A stretch of 14,693 nt of DNA from Candidatus Woesearchaeota archaeon (GCA_013329175.1 DUKR01000043.1:1066-15758), one strand, 5' to 3'. Counted from the stretch's first letter, positions 1-8,577 are shown. Program-made: numbers and translations. Notes: generated from the letters alone by a model not told the origin.

Positions 1-593
1 TGGTTTTTTGCGCATTCTTTTCCAAAGTTGAACTCATTGTTTATGAGCATCTGGTAAAATTCTTCTTCTGTAAATACGAAACCATGAACTTCCGGAATGG
101 TTAATTCCCCTTCTTTTAATGCTATTTCAAATGGCTTTTTACTTTTCTCGTTAGGTATGATGATTGCAATGTCAAGGTCAGAATTGGCTTTTTGCTTGTT
201 TTGAGCATAGCTTCCAGTTACTATAAAAGTGTAATGTGCTTCTTTTATCTTTTCTTGAATCTGCTGTATTACTTTTATTGGCAGATGTGTGCTTTTTTCT
301 TTGATTGAAAGCTCCCCCATGATAAAATAATCAAGAATTTGCGTTCTTTCATTTAACTTGTAAATGTTCGTATTTCCCCGCATTTCCTTTTTTATTATTT
401 TTTGCGCAAACTTATCTAATGCTTCAAAAACATAGTGATGGGATTTATTTTTTGTCAATTCCTTTATTTCTGTTAATGTAAAATCTTTCCATGGATATTT
501 GATGAAAGGGATAAGCAAAGCTATCTCTTTCTTTAATTGTCCATTTTTCTGGATAGTTCTATCCATTTTATTGGATTTAGTTTGTTTTGGCAT
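1..593 (-). CDS. HTH domain plus MNT-type nucleotidyltransferase (partial, runs off left edge)
   Basis: The reading frame is open from an ATG at 593 to the window edge, giving 197 visible residues and no stop. Residues ~22-80 look like a winged-helix DNA-binding domain. Residues 126-143 carry the nucleotidyltransferase signature: Gly127-Ser128, then Ser138-Asp139-Leu140-Asp141, the metal-binding DxD pair of the MNT/pol-beta superfamily. Proteins of this class transfer a nucleotide to a protein or small molecule. MNT proteins are best known as antitoxins that AMPylate HEPN RNase toxins, but no HEPN domain is seen before the edge. The start lies 2 bases after the stop of the RhuM gene, with GGAG about 12 bases upstream, so it is the fourth gene of the defence operon. 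The third catalytic acidic residue and the C-terminus are outside the window. The superfamily call is firm; the role in this operon is inferred. Confidence 0.8.
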   Translation of the reverse strand, partial: MPKQTKSNKMDRTIQKNGQLKKEIALLIPFIKYPWKDFTLTEIKELTKNKSHHYVFEALDKFAQKIIKKEMRGNTNIYKLNERTQILDYFIMGELSIKEKSTHLPIKVIQQIQEKIKEAHYTFIVTGSYAQNKQKANSDLDIAIIIPNEKSKKPFEIALKEGELTIPEVHGFVFTEEEFYQMLINNEFNFGKECAKN

Positions 594-595
594 TT

Positions 596-1048
596 TTATT
601 TGTGTCTCCACTCGTCAAAATAATTCTGATTTAAGAAATTGCCGTTTTCTAATCGTTTTTTGTCTAAAACATACCCTTTTATTGCAAATTGCTTTAAGAC
701 TTTAGTTGCCCAGATTCTAAACTGTGTTGCTCTTTGTGAATTTACTCTATATCCAACAGAGATTATCGCATCAAGGTTGTAGAATTTTGTGGCGTACTCC
801 TTCCCATCAGAGGCAGTATGTCGGAAATCCCGACAAGCTGATTTTTCATCGAGTTCTCCTATTTTAAATATCTCATTTAGATGCTCGGTTATTGTGCTTC
901 TTCCTTTATCAAATAATTTGGCAATCATTTGTTGAGTAAGCCAAACATTTCCGTCTGCATACTTTACTTCAATAGATTCTTCTCCTGCCTGCGCAGTAAA
1001 TATCAAAAATTCAGCAGTGCTGTTCCTGATTGCTAAATCTTTTTTCAT
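596..1048 (-). CDS. Short RhuM-family protein
   Basis: This 150-residue protein matches the N-terminal part of the RhuM (virulence_RhuM) family. It has a beta-rich opening, a DNA-binding-like segment around residues 36-60 (WLTQQMIAKLF, then STITEHL), the block RDFRHTASDGKEYATKFYNLD (in part) and the family phrase ISVGYRVNSQRATQFRIWA near residues 95-113. RhuM proteins often lie inside or beside restriction-modification loci; their biochemical role is not established. Family members are usually about twice this length. Here the protein stops just after the YFDEW segment (about residues 143-147), so the C-terminal half is missing. The ATG overlaps the methyltransferase stop in an ATGA junction, and GAGGAG about 8 bases upstream is a good ribosome binding site. 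The frame is intact and the overlap is tidy, so this may be a natural short form rather than decay. Confidence 0.82.
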   Translation of the reverse strand: MKKDLAIRNSTAEFLIFTAQAGEESIEVKYADGNVWLTQQMIAKLFDKGRSTITEHLNEIFKIGELDEKSACRDFRHTASDGKEYATKFYNLDAIISVGYRVNSQRATQFRIWATKVLKQFAIKGYVLDKKRLENGNFLNQNYFDEWRHK

Positions 1049-4000
1049 TTCCCAAACTCCTCAACAATCTTAATCTCTTCATTGGTTAATTCATACAGAT
1101 TATAGACTAACTGATCAATTTCTTTCTCTAATTTATTGACTTTTGCCTGCTTGTTAGGATTGTTTAAGTAATCATCGTCCTTAGTGATGGAGAGTATTTG
1201 GTCGACTAATTGGATAATTGGTTTTTGGATCTCTTTCTTCTCCATATTCTTACAGATTGGAAGGGTTTTAAGAAATGTCCCTGCATAAAATTTATAACTA
1301 TTTTGTCTGATAGGACACACAATCTGATAATAAAACTCAGCTAATCTGCTATTAAGTAATCCAAGAATGGATAAGTTATTTATATTGTCATTTATCGAGT
1401 ATATTGAGTAGATACTCCCGCCTGTAAAGAACAAACCTTTCTTATCCAAACAAAATTCATTTTCTTTACATAAAGCCTGCGTTAATATTTTTTCTCGCAC
1501 AACTTTCTCAAAAGAGGAATGCCTCATTAAGCCATACCAACAACTTCCTTCCTCGGTCAAATCTGTACGTGAATCTTGTCTTTTTTCTAAAAGATTTTTA
1601 TTCTCCTTGAGGTATTCATATACTTCAGGAGATTCATTTTTTAAATCATCTTCTTTAACTAGGACTGTTTTATTATTATAATTTTTATAAGGATAAATAA
1701 CAAAAAAGTTTGTTTGAGACAAATAGTATTTATCTGTTTCAGAAGGCCTTAATAATGGAAATACAAAGGGTTTATTCTCTAATCTCTTGTTTTGCCCTTT
1801 TTTAAAGACCATAATCTTGTCTGAACCAGTTACTAAACCATATTCAATATTGGCAATATCATTTAATACTTTTTTAGAAGCATTTTTTATTTTGTTGAGA
1901 ATATTAATATTCTCCAGGTTATCTAATTCCCAAGCATCATCTCTAAGGCTGTCTTTTATTATTTTATCACTGTTTTTCGAGATATGCATTATTAAGTTTT
2001 CTTTTGTATTAAATTTTTCGGCGTTGGAAAAAGTAAAATAATCAAGATTGTTATGGTCAACAAAGGAGAAAACCGAAGTATAATTAGTTGCGGATTCGAA
2101 AAGTTGATTATCTCCAAAATAGATCATAGACACTATGGGTTTTTTCATTACTTCCCTAATTTTTCTCCCGTATTCAGTTTTAGTGAATTGGGATGAGGTA
2201 ATAAATGTTGCAAAACCCTTATTATTGACTAATTTGAAACTTAATTCAATAAATAATATAGATATGTCTATCCTCTTATAAGCACTATAATATATTCGTT
2301 TGTATGTATCTATCTCCTGATGAGACAAATTCTGCACTCTAACATATGGCGGATTAGCAATAACAACATCAAACCCTGGATTCTCTCTCTGGAATACTTC
2401 TGCGAAGTATAATTTCCATAAAAAGAATGGCTTTGCTTTGTTCTTCTTATATTGTGAAAGCTTCTGCATGGCTTCAAGATTGCCCTGCTCTTTCAAAGTT
2501 TCTTCAATCAGTTCCCATTCGATTTTGTCAATCTTATCTCTTAACTGTTTCTTTAAGTTCCTGTTTTCGGCATTAAAGAATTGTGTCTGCAAGCTTTTCA
2601 ATTCTGCTAGTTTTTTCTGGGATTCTTTTCTTCTGTGCAGTAACGCTTCATCTAATGTAGAATCCCTATTCTCATCTTTAGGAGCAGACAGTAACTTCTG
2701 TCTTTTATTCTCTAATTTCTTAATCTCTTTTTCAACTTCCTTGACAGAGCTTCCGTTTGATTTTCCTCTAACAATATCTCCCTTTTTAGAATAAAGTTCA
2801 GCAATCTCTTTTTCTATTGCTTTGACTTCAAAAGAAACATCTTTTTTGACTTCTCCAAGCAACTTCTCATCAAAAAGCTTTACTCCTTCAAACTCTTCCA
2901 ATAGGCTATTTCCGCACATTATTTTATGGTCTAAGTTAGGAAGTGGCTTAATGTTCTGCATATCCAACTCATCAACAATAAGAGATAACCAAAACCTTAA
3001 TTTTGTAATATCAACAGCAGAGCTTTCAATATCCACACCATACAGACAATTCTCTATAATCTCTCTTTTCAAGTCATAATCGCTTCTTTTTTCGTTAAAA
3101 TAAAGAGAAAGAATTGAACGGGCTTTGATTATCTCATTCATCATTCCAACAGGGAAAGCTCCTGAGCCAACAGCAGGATCAACTATCTTTATTTCTTTAA
3201 GTAACCTGTCAATCTCTTTATAATTCCCTTTTATTGATTTAGGCAAGCTATACTCTTCTTTTATATCATACGAACGCCCATATTTTTTGACCTGCTCCTG
3301 TTCTTTTATTATCATGTCAAGAGCTAAATCCCCTAATTGTATAAACTTCTCAATATCTTTACGAACAATAGAAGTATTGGTCTCAAGATAATTAATCAAA
3401 GATTGCTGGCACATATAATGAACTATTTCCCTGGGAGTATAGAACGCCCCTTTTGACTTCCTATCTTTAACCTCAAGCAGATTTTCAAAAACCTTTCCAA
3501 GCATTTCAGGATCAACAGCAACTTCCTTTTCTAAAGGCTCATCTTCCTTGACTGTGAAGTTAAACCTATCAAATGTTGTTAAAATTCTATCAAATATCGC
3601 GTTATCTATGACAATATCAGTTTCAGCCCATTTATAGTCATTTATTGGCTCAAATAATCCACCATTCAGGAATGGAATCTTGCAATTAAACAATCTATAG
3701 AAATGGTCGTCTGCGCTTCTGTCATTTGCCAAAGCTTCATAAAATAATGGCTCAAGTATTTCATTAAAGAAATTGTTATAAGAAACTAAAGGCTTGTAAT
3801 TTTTAATCCCACCGCCAAATAGGCATCTCATAAAATCTTTTGGGCCATCTCCCCATTTTTCGCCTTTTTTAACTCCAAGCCATCCTTTTTTCTGCAGGAA
3901 ATAAATAAAGACTATCTGCCCGAGCAATTTCTTTGCGAAATCAACAGTAGATATTCCTTTAAGTTCAAACTCATCTTTAACATGCTTATCCCTATTTTTT

Positions 4001-4629
4001 ACTTTTTGCAAGCATTCTTCAAGCTCATAATATAACTCCTTGTACGCATCAAAAAACTCCTTAGTAACATTATCTATGCTAAAAGCAGATTCTATCTCTT
4101 CAACAGAAGGATTTATTTCGTCTTGCATAACCAATTCCAAAAACTGCCTTCTGCATGTATGATTTGGCTCATTTATGCCAACTAAAAAGGAATATCTTTT
4201 TGCAGGAGTAATTTCTTTAGAGATTACTGTTTTTCCATTTTCATCTTTCACAAGATTATACTCCATTTTTACAAAAGAAAATCGCCAATCGCTATCTTCT
4301 CCATAAAAAGCGACTAATGCAGCATCTTTTTCAGCATTGGAAAGGTATTTAGCGATAAAATTCCTCTGCATTGTCCTTGCTCTGTCGCGAGAGCTTGATT
4401 TCCTAAGTTTCACAACAAGAACATCTATTATTTTTTTTGTTTTATCTGTATAATTTCCTAAAGAGGCATAGGATTCAATATAATCTTGATATTCCTGCCA
4501 GACAGACCAACTTTTCTGATTGATAGAAAAGTCATTGAACAATTCCTTGACAAACTTAGCAAAGCGATTGATATCAAAGTCGTGGTTGAATGTCTCATTA
4601 AGCAGTTTTAGTGTATTAGGCTTATCCAT
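1045..4629 (-). CDS. Eco57I-type DNA adenine methyltransferase/specificity protein of a restriction-modification system
   Basis: A 1194-residue N6-adenine DNA methyltransferase. Visible parts in order: an N-terminal helical region of unknown function (1-370); DPEMLGKVFENLLE (373-386), typical of large Eco57I/PglX-type enzymes; motif X GAFYTP (394-399); SAM-binding motif I DPAVGSGAF (484-492); a charged, probably coiled-coil insertion (~596-720); catalytic motif IV NPPY (759-762); and a C-terminal target-recognition region ending with LLNSRLAEFYY (1091-1101) and FYAGTFLKTLPI (1114-1125), as in TaqI-C/HsdS-type domains. It should methylate a specific DNA site and probably supplies sequence recognition. 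I see no PD-(D/E)xK motif that would make it a self-contained type IIG nuclease. The ATG overlaps the end of the helicase gene by 8 bases and its own stop overlaps rhuM by 4, so the three genes are translationally coupled. The nuclease and ATPase are most simply supplied by the upstream gene. Confidence 0.9.
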   Translation of the reverse strand: MDKPNTLKLLNETFNHDFDINRFAKFVKELFNDFSINQKSWSVWQEYQDYIESYASLGNYTDKTKKIIDVLVVKLRKSSSRDRARTMQRNFIAKYLSNAEKDAALVAFYGEDSDWRFSFVKMEYNLVKDENGKTVISKEITPAKRYSFLVGINEPNHTCRRQFLELVMQDEINPSVEEIESAFSIDNVTKEFFDAYKELYYELEECLQKVKNRDKHVKDEFELKGISTVDFAKKLLGQIVFIYFLQKKGWLGVKKGEKWGDGPKDFMRCLFGGGIKNYKPLVSYNNFFNEILEPLFYEALANDRSADDHFYRLFNCKIPFLNGGLFEPINDYKWAETDIVIDNAIFDRILTTFDRFNFTVKEDEPLEKEVAVDPEMLGKVFENLLEVKDRKSKGAFYTPREIVHYMCQQSLINYLETNTSIVRKDIEKFIQLGDLALDMIIKEQEQVKKYGRSYDIKEEYSLPKSIKGNYKEIDRLLKEIKIVDPAVGSGAFPVGMMNEIIKARSILSLYFNEKRSDYDLKREIIENCLYGVDIESSAVDITKLRFWLSLIVDELDMQNIKPLPNLDHKIMCGNSLLEEFEGVKLFDEKLLGEVKKDVSFEVKAIEKEIAELYSKKGDIVRGKSNGSSVKEVEKEIKKLENKRQKLLSAPKDENRDSTLDEALLHRRKESQKKLAELKSLQTQFFNAENRNLKKQLRDKIDKIEWELIEETLKEQGNLEAMQKLSQYKKNKAKPFFLWKLYFAEVFQRENPGFDVVIANPPYVRVQNLSHQEIDTYKRIYYSAYKRIDISILFIELSFKLVNNKGFATFITSSQFTKTEYGRKIREVMKKPIVSMIYFGDNQLFESATNYTSVFSFVDHNNLDYFTFSNAEKFNTKENLIMHISKNSDKIIKDSLRDDAWELDNLENINILNKIKNASKKVLNDIANIEYGLVTGSDKIMVFKKGQNKRLENKPFVFPLLRPSETDKYYLSQTNFFVIYPYKNYNNKTVLVKEDDLKNESPEVYEYLKENKNLLEKRQDSRTDLTEEGSCWYGLMRHSSFEKVVREKILTQALCKENEFCLDKKGLFFTGGSIYSIYSINDNINNLSILGLLNSRLAEFYYQIVCPIRQNSYKFYAGTFLKTLPICKNMEKKEIQKPIIQLVDQILSITKDDDYLNNPNKQAKVNKLEKEIDQLVYNLYELTNEEIKIVEEFGK

Positions 4630-7600
4630 TTTTAATCAGATACTCCGAAAGTATTACTTCTTTTGGTCCTGCAATGTCAGCAGAACTCTTGGTAAAAGTG
4701 CCTTGGAAAACTCTTGGAGAAATTCCTGCTTTTATTTTTGCCAGAATTTTAAGAGGATTTATCTCGTTTCCAATCTCCTCAATTATTCTTTTTATGGTAG
4801 CTTTGGCAATTCCGCCTTCCTTGAGCAATTTTAAGACTTCCTGCAAGTAATCCTCATCTTCATCAGTAAATTCCGTTGCCTTGATTATGGCTTTTATAGT
4901 TTTAAGCAGTTTTCCTTCTTGGCTTCTCCCGCTAGGAGCTTTCGGCTCATCTTCTTCTTGGATAAAAACACAATCAAACTCTTTTTTGTTTAATTCAAGA
5001 TGCTTATAAAATTCCGCGTCAAGCTTTTCTCTCTTTAAGTCCTTTCCAGCTTCAAGAATTTCTGCTGCTTTGATGAAATCAACCTCATCAACAATGCTTC
5101 CGTTTGTCATAAATATCTTTCTTAGCTTTCCTTTCCTAAAGAAAGTCAAAACAGAATTTCCTGTTCCAGAATGCTTCTTTGCTGTTCTTGCCTTTTTAGG
5201 CAGTTTTTTAATCATATCAAACAAATCTGGATTTTTATCCCTTATCTCTCTTAAAAATGTCAGATACCTCAATTCTGGATCATCTTCCTCGCCCTCTCCC
5301 GTTATTATCCTCTTGGAAGTCAGTTTTACGAATAAATCATGCGATTTTATCTCTTCATCTGTCAGAAGCCTTGCGTCATTTCCAAGCATCTCAATAAATG
5401 CCTTTATTTTTGATTCTGCTGCTTCCTTTAAGCTGATTTCCTGATTTATTGGCCCTGCTGGAAAGAAGTTATAGGTGTAAATTGTGCCAAATGGCGGATT
5501 CTTGCTTACTCTGTTTACACGACCGACTCTCTGCATCATTCGGATAGGATTCCAAGGGATATCATAATTTATAACAACATTTGAGCGATGCAGACTTACT
5601 CCTTCTGATAATATATCTGTTGAGATTAAGATCCTGACATCATCTTTCTGTTTATGCTTATTATAATTTGCGTCATAATTCTCAACAGTCCGTAATCTAT
5701 CTGACTCAGAAGAATTACTTGAAAAAGCCATTACTTTATTGTCAAATTTTGGAATATTCAGCTTTGAGTAAAGGTAGTCTGCGGTTTCTTTAGATTCTGT
5801 AAAGACTAATAATTTATGGTCTTTGAGTGTTTTATCTTTCGATAGCCTTTTTATGAATTCATCAAGCTTTGGATCATCATTTACATTTTTCCACATGCCT
5901 TCAATTTTCAGAAGAAGTTGATAGTCATGCTCAAGCTCTTTTATGAAATGCGGTAAAAAGTTTTTTGAAGTGTATTCAGAAGCTTTTTCGTTCTCAATAA
6001 ATTCCTGTATTGATTCCCTGTCATCATCCTCTAAGAATTCAAAAATTTTATTGATATGTTTTTTGCTGACATAGACTTTTCCTTTGTTGTATTCTTCAAT
6101 AAATCTTTTGTATGAATAAATAAACCTATTGATAGACCTCTTGAATGCGAAGAAACTGCTTTCAAGCCTCTTGAGAAGAAGTATTTTCATGAATTTTCCC
6201 ATATTCTTCTGGGAGATTTCTTCAGGCTGTGAAACTCCTTCTTTTAGATACAATAATGGCGTATATCTTGCATATTTGAACTCTTTTATAATAAGCTCAA
6301 GAGTCTTATTGAAAATCTTATCGAGCTCTTCGCTGAAATGATATACTATAGGCTCAGGATCAGCAACTTCTGGGAATTTTAATCCTTGCCTTTGCAAGTC
6401 TTTTCCATAGTATTTTGAGATACTGCTTCTTGTTCTTCTGACCATAAGATACTGCAAAACATTTTCTCTTATATCTTCTGCATTTTCTTTTATTATTCGT
6501 AGGTATTCCTCTTTATCTTTCTGCCTGTCAAGTCCTTTAAGGTTATTCTGAAGTTTCTTGAAGTATTTTTCTAAGTCTCTTACTCTTTGACTCGGAAGCG
6601 TTGATTTATGGCCATTTTGGAAAAGTTTTATCTGGCTTAATATATCTAAAGGAGTATTATTAAGGGGAGTTGCTGAAACCAGAATTACTCTTTTTCCCCT
6701 ACAAATTTCGAAAAGTTTTTCATACATCTTGGTTGATTCTGTTCTAAATCTATGAGCTTCATCAATAATGATGTTCTTATACTTATCAGTGCCTCTTTGT
6801 ATTACTTTATCGAGCATCCCTATTGATTCAAAATCTGCCTGCCTGACACCAAACTCAAAAAATACATTTCTCCATGAGCCAGGATTGTTTTTGTCAATCA
6901 AAACAGGAGGAGCAATAACTAAAGTTCCACCATCTAATTGCTGGGCAAGCATAGCAGAAACAAAAGTCTTCCCTAATCCAACAACATCAGAGATGAAAAC
7001 TCCGCCATATTCATCAAGCTTCATTTTTGCGTCTTTGACTGCATCTTTTTGATATTCCAAATCCATAAAATTTTCTGGCTGATAATCCTTGAATATATCC
7101 TCTTTGTCAATATTTATTTTTTCTTTCAAAAATTCGTACAAGAATTTTAAATATAATTCATAAGGCGTTATTTCATCATTCAGCCAAGTCTTCTTTTTTA
7201 TGGTTTCAACATATCTTTCAGAAACATCAACAGCATTTTCCCAAAGCTCATTAAATTTTTTTAGAGAAAACTCATAATCAGAACGATTTTTCAATTCAAC
7301 ATTAAACTCAATATTATCCCTTAAGCCAGATTTGGTAAAATTGCTTGAGCCTGTGATTACTCTTCCGACATCCCTGTCGCCTTCTTTGAAAGTCATAATG
7401 TATAGTTTTGCATGGATTGTATCAGCAGGATATACTTTTATCTCTAATTTCCCGGATTTAAGCCATTCAATGAATTTGTGAATCCCTTCCTCGATATCAA
7501 AAGAGTCTTTGGATGCTTCCATCTCCTGAACTATCTGACTGGTAAACTGCTCTTTTGTTTCCTTAGTTGATGATGGCAAAGTTTGCTGTGCTTCTTTTTT

Positions 7601-7822
7601 TGATTCAAAAATCAATTCAAATGTTTCTTTGTCTGTGCTAATCCCAATAAGAACCCTGATCTTTTCAGTTTTTTCTAATGATTTATAGATGCTGTAAAAA
7701 CCACTTGCATAGAAATATCCGACCAAGCAGTCAAAATATCTTGTATCTTTGATTAAAGCAGTAAATCTATGAAGAAGACTCTGCCCGCCTTCATTGGTTA
7801 TAAAAGTTAAATCACTTGACAT
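4622..7822 (-). CDS. PLD-family nuclease fused to SF2 (SNF2-like) helicase
   Basis: With the ATG at 7822 the protein has 1066 residues. The N-terminal ~240 residues form a phospholipase-D-type nuclease domain with HxK (His137, Lys139) followed by GSSNFT (158-163). This is one HKD motif, so the active form is probably a dimer. Helicase motifs follow: Walker A region VGLGKT (281-286), DEAH box (354-357), SAT (383-385), STDILSEGVSLH (734-745) and QRVGRVNR (764-771). The C-terminal ~270 residues are helical and unassigned. The expected role is an ATP-driven DNA translocase that cuts foreign DNA, guided by the methyltransferase/specificity protein. I prefer ATG 7822 over the in-frame TTG at 7843 because AGGAGG lies at 7830-7835, 7 bases before the ATG and inside the TTG-started frame. 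It is the first large gene of the defence operon. The domain calls are firm; the joint function is inferred from the gene pair. Confidence 0.9.
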   Translation of the reverse strand: MSSDLTFITNEGGQSLLHRFTALIKDTRYFDCLVGYFYASGFYSIYKSLEKTEKIRVLIGISTDKETFELIFESKKEAQQTLPSSTKETKEQFTSQIVQEMEASKDSFDIEEGIHKFIEWLKSGKLEIKVYPADTIHAKLYIMTFKEGDRDVGRVITGSSNFTKSGLRDNIEFNVELKNRSDYEFSLKKFNELWENAVDVSERYVETIKKKTWLNDEITPYELYLKFLYEFLKEKINIDKEDIFKDYQPENFMDLEYQKDAVKDAKMKLDEYGGVFISDVVGLGKTFVSAMLAQQLDGGTLVIAPPVLIDKNNPGSWRNVFFEFGVRQADFESIGMLDKVIQRGTDKYKNIIIDEAHRFRTESTKMYEKLFEICRGKRVILVSATPLNNTPLDILSQIKLFQNGHKSTLPSQRVRDLEKYFKKLQNNLKGLDRQKDKEEYLRIIKENAEDIRENVLQYLMVRRTRSSISKYYGKDLQRQGLKFPEVADPEPIVYHFSEELDKIFNKTLELIIKEFKYARYTPLLYLKEGVSQPEEISQKNMGKFMKILLLKRLESSFFAFKRSINRFIYSYKRFIEEYNKGKVYVSKKHINKIFEFLEDDDRESIQEFIENEKASEYTSKNFLPHFIKELEHDYQLLLKIEGMWKNVNDDPKLDEFIKRLSKDKTLKDHKLLVFTESKETADYLYSKLNIPKFDNKVMAFSSNSSESDRLRTVENYDANYNKHKQKDDVRILISTDILSEGVSLHRSNVVINYDIPWNPIRMMQRVGRVNRVSKNPPFGTIYTYNFFPAGPINQEISLKEAAESKIKAFIEMLGNDARLLTDEEIKSHDLFVKLTSKRIITGEGEEDDPELRYLTFLREIRDKNPDLFDMIKKLPKKARTAKKHSGTGNSVLTFFRKGKLRKIFMTNGSIVDEVDFIKAAEILEAGKDLKREKLDAEFYKHLELNKKEFDCVFIQEEDEPKAPSGRSQEGKLLKTIKAIIKATEFTDEDEDYLQEVLKLLKEGGIAKATIKRIIEEIGNEINPLKILAKIKAGISPRVFQGTFTKSSADIAGPKEVILSEYLIKNG

Positions 7823-7829
7823 TTTCTTG

Positions 7830-7835
7830 CCTCCT
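7830..7835 (-). promoter_or_regulatory. Shine-Dalgarno site of the PLD-helicase gene
   Basis: AGGAGG on the minus strand, 7 bases before ATG 7822. It decides the start against the TTG at 7843, and contrasts with the leaderless starts of the housekeeping genes to the right. Confidence 0.8.
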
Positions 7836-7846
7836 ATTCTCAAGCT

Positions 7847-7933
7847 CTACTTCCATGCACTTCTCAAACTGACGAGATACAATCCAGCCTTCTTTCTTGC
7901 ATATCCCTCTATTTTTACCTTAAGCTTGTCCAT
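7847..7933 (-). CDS. Possible 28-residue leader ORF or frameshifted small protein
   Basis: Between the CARF-HTH gene and the helicase lies an ATG-started frame of 28 codons, with GGTGGA just upstream of its ATG. The product is very basic. Near bases 7893-7900 (an AAGAAAGAAGG purine run on the minus strand) a one-base slip would move the reading into another open frame. That frame continues with KEGWIVSRQFEKCMEVELEN and ends at a TGA inside the start of the helicase gene (7812-7814). The combined reading, about 41 residues, looks more protein-like than either piece alone. It could be a real small protein, a frameshifted remnant, or chance. I do not recognise a family. Confidence 0.25.
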   Translation of the reverse strand: MDKLKVKIEGYARKKAGLYLVSLRSAWK

Positions 7934-7949
7934 TCTATCCACCGTCGGC

Positions 7950-8552
7950 TTACACCACCAATATCCTGCCAGCATCTGTCAGTTTCATATCCTCACTCAG
8001 ATACCCATCCCTTTTCAATTCATTGATGTGGTTATACACCATCGCTTTTGATTTGCCTGTCTTGGAGATGATATCAGCCACTTTCACAACTCCCTTATCC
8101 ACCAGTTCCAGAATCTTCTTTTTAGTAGGAGATACCTTGAAATTCAAGAGAGGCATCGTCCTGACTTTATATGACTCTTCTTCGATGTAATAGGCTCCTT
8201 TTATCTTGTCTTTCTTAATGAAGCCGGCAAACAACAGCCCTAATGCCTGAGTCTTTCTTGATTCTGAGATATGCAAGGAAACTTCATTGCCCGCCTTATC
8301 TTCCTTCTCAATAATCTTGCAGCAATCCTTCACTATGAGGGGGATATCATAAACCTCGGTGGGGACTACCTCAATCTGGATTATTTTGGAGAAATTTTTT
8401 TTCACGTTAGCGATAGAGGCCTCTCGCTCCTTGCTTCGCTCTTTGTTTTTCTCATTTGCCGATAAGAGGATAAGCCGCTCTGGAGAGAGCTTGTTGATTG
8501 CTGCAAGAACCGCACCCCCGCTGTATATGGTAGATATAAGTGTACGAACCAT
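7950..8552 (-). CDS. csa3-like: CARF-HTH transcriptional regulator, Csa3-like
   Basis: A 200-residue protein. The N-terminal ~130 residues have the Rossmann-like CARF layout: an opening beta strand with a short polar loop (TIYSGGA, 8-14), a strand LILLSA (27-32), and the characteristic ligand-loop and helix segment HISESRKTQALGLL (94-107). Residues ~138-200 form a winged helix-turn-helix (KKKILELVDKG, then SKAMVYNHINELKRDGYL). Csa3 proteins are archaeal regulators that usually control CRISPR adaptation or interference genes and bind cyclic oligoadenylate through CARF. Here no cas gene or array is visible; the genes downstream on the same strand are the PLD-helicase and methyltransferase. The ATG at 8552 lies about 29 bases from a TTTATAAA box at 8578-8585, so the transcript is probably leaderless. 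Regulation of the defence operon, of its divergent neighbour, or of a distant CRISPR locus are all possible. Confidence 0.85.
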   Translation of the reverse strand: MVRTLISTIYSGGAVLAAINKLSPERLILLSANEKNKERSKEREASIANVKKNFSKIIQIEVVPTEVYDIPLIVKDCCKIIEKEDKAGNEVSLHISESRKTQALGLLFAGFIKKDKIKGAYYIEEESYKVRTMPLLNFKVSPTKKKILELVDKGVVKVADIISKTGKSKAMVYNHINELKRDGYLSEDMKLTDAGRILVV

Positions 8553-8577
8553 CCATCAGGAATGGCACCACAATTCA

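Noticed and set aside
1..7822. A DISARM or BREX locus
   Set aside because: No DUF1998-type DrmB, DrmA helicase, PglZ or BrxC-like protein is present; only the methylase class and helicase/PLD domains are shared.
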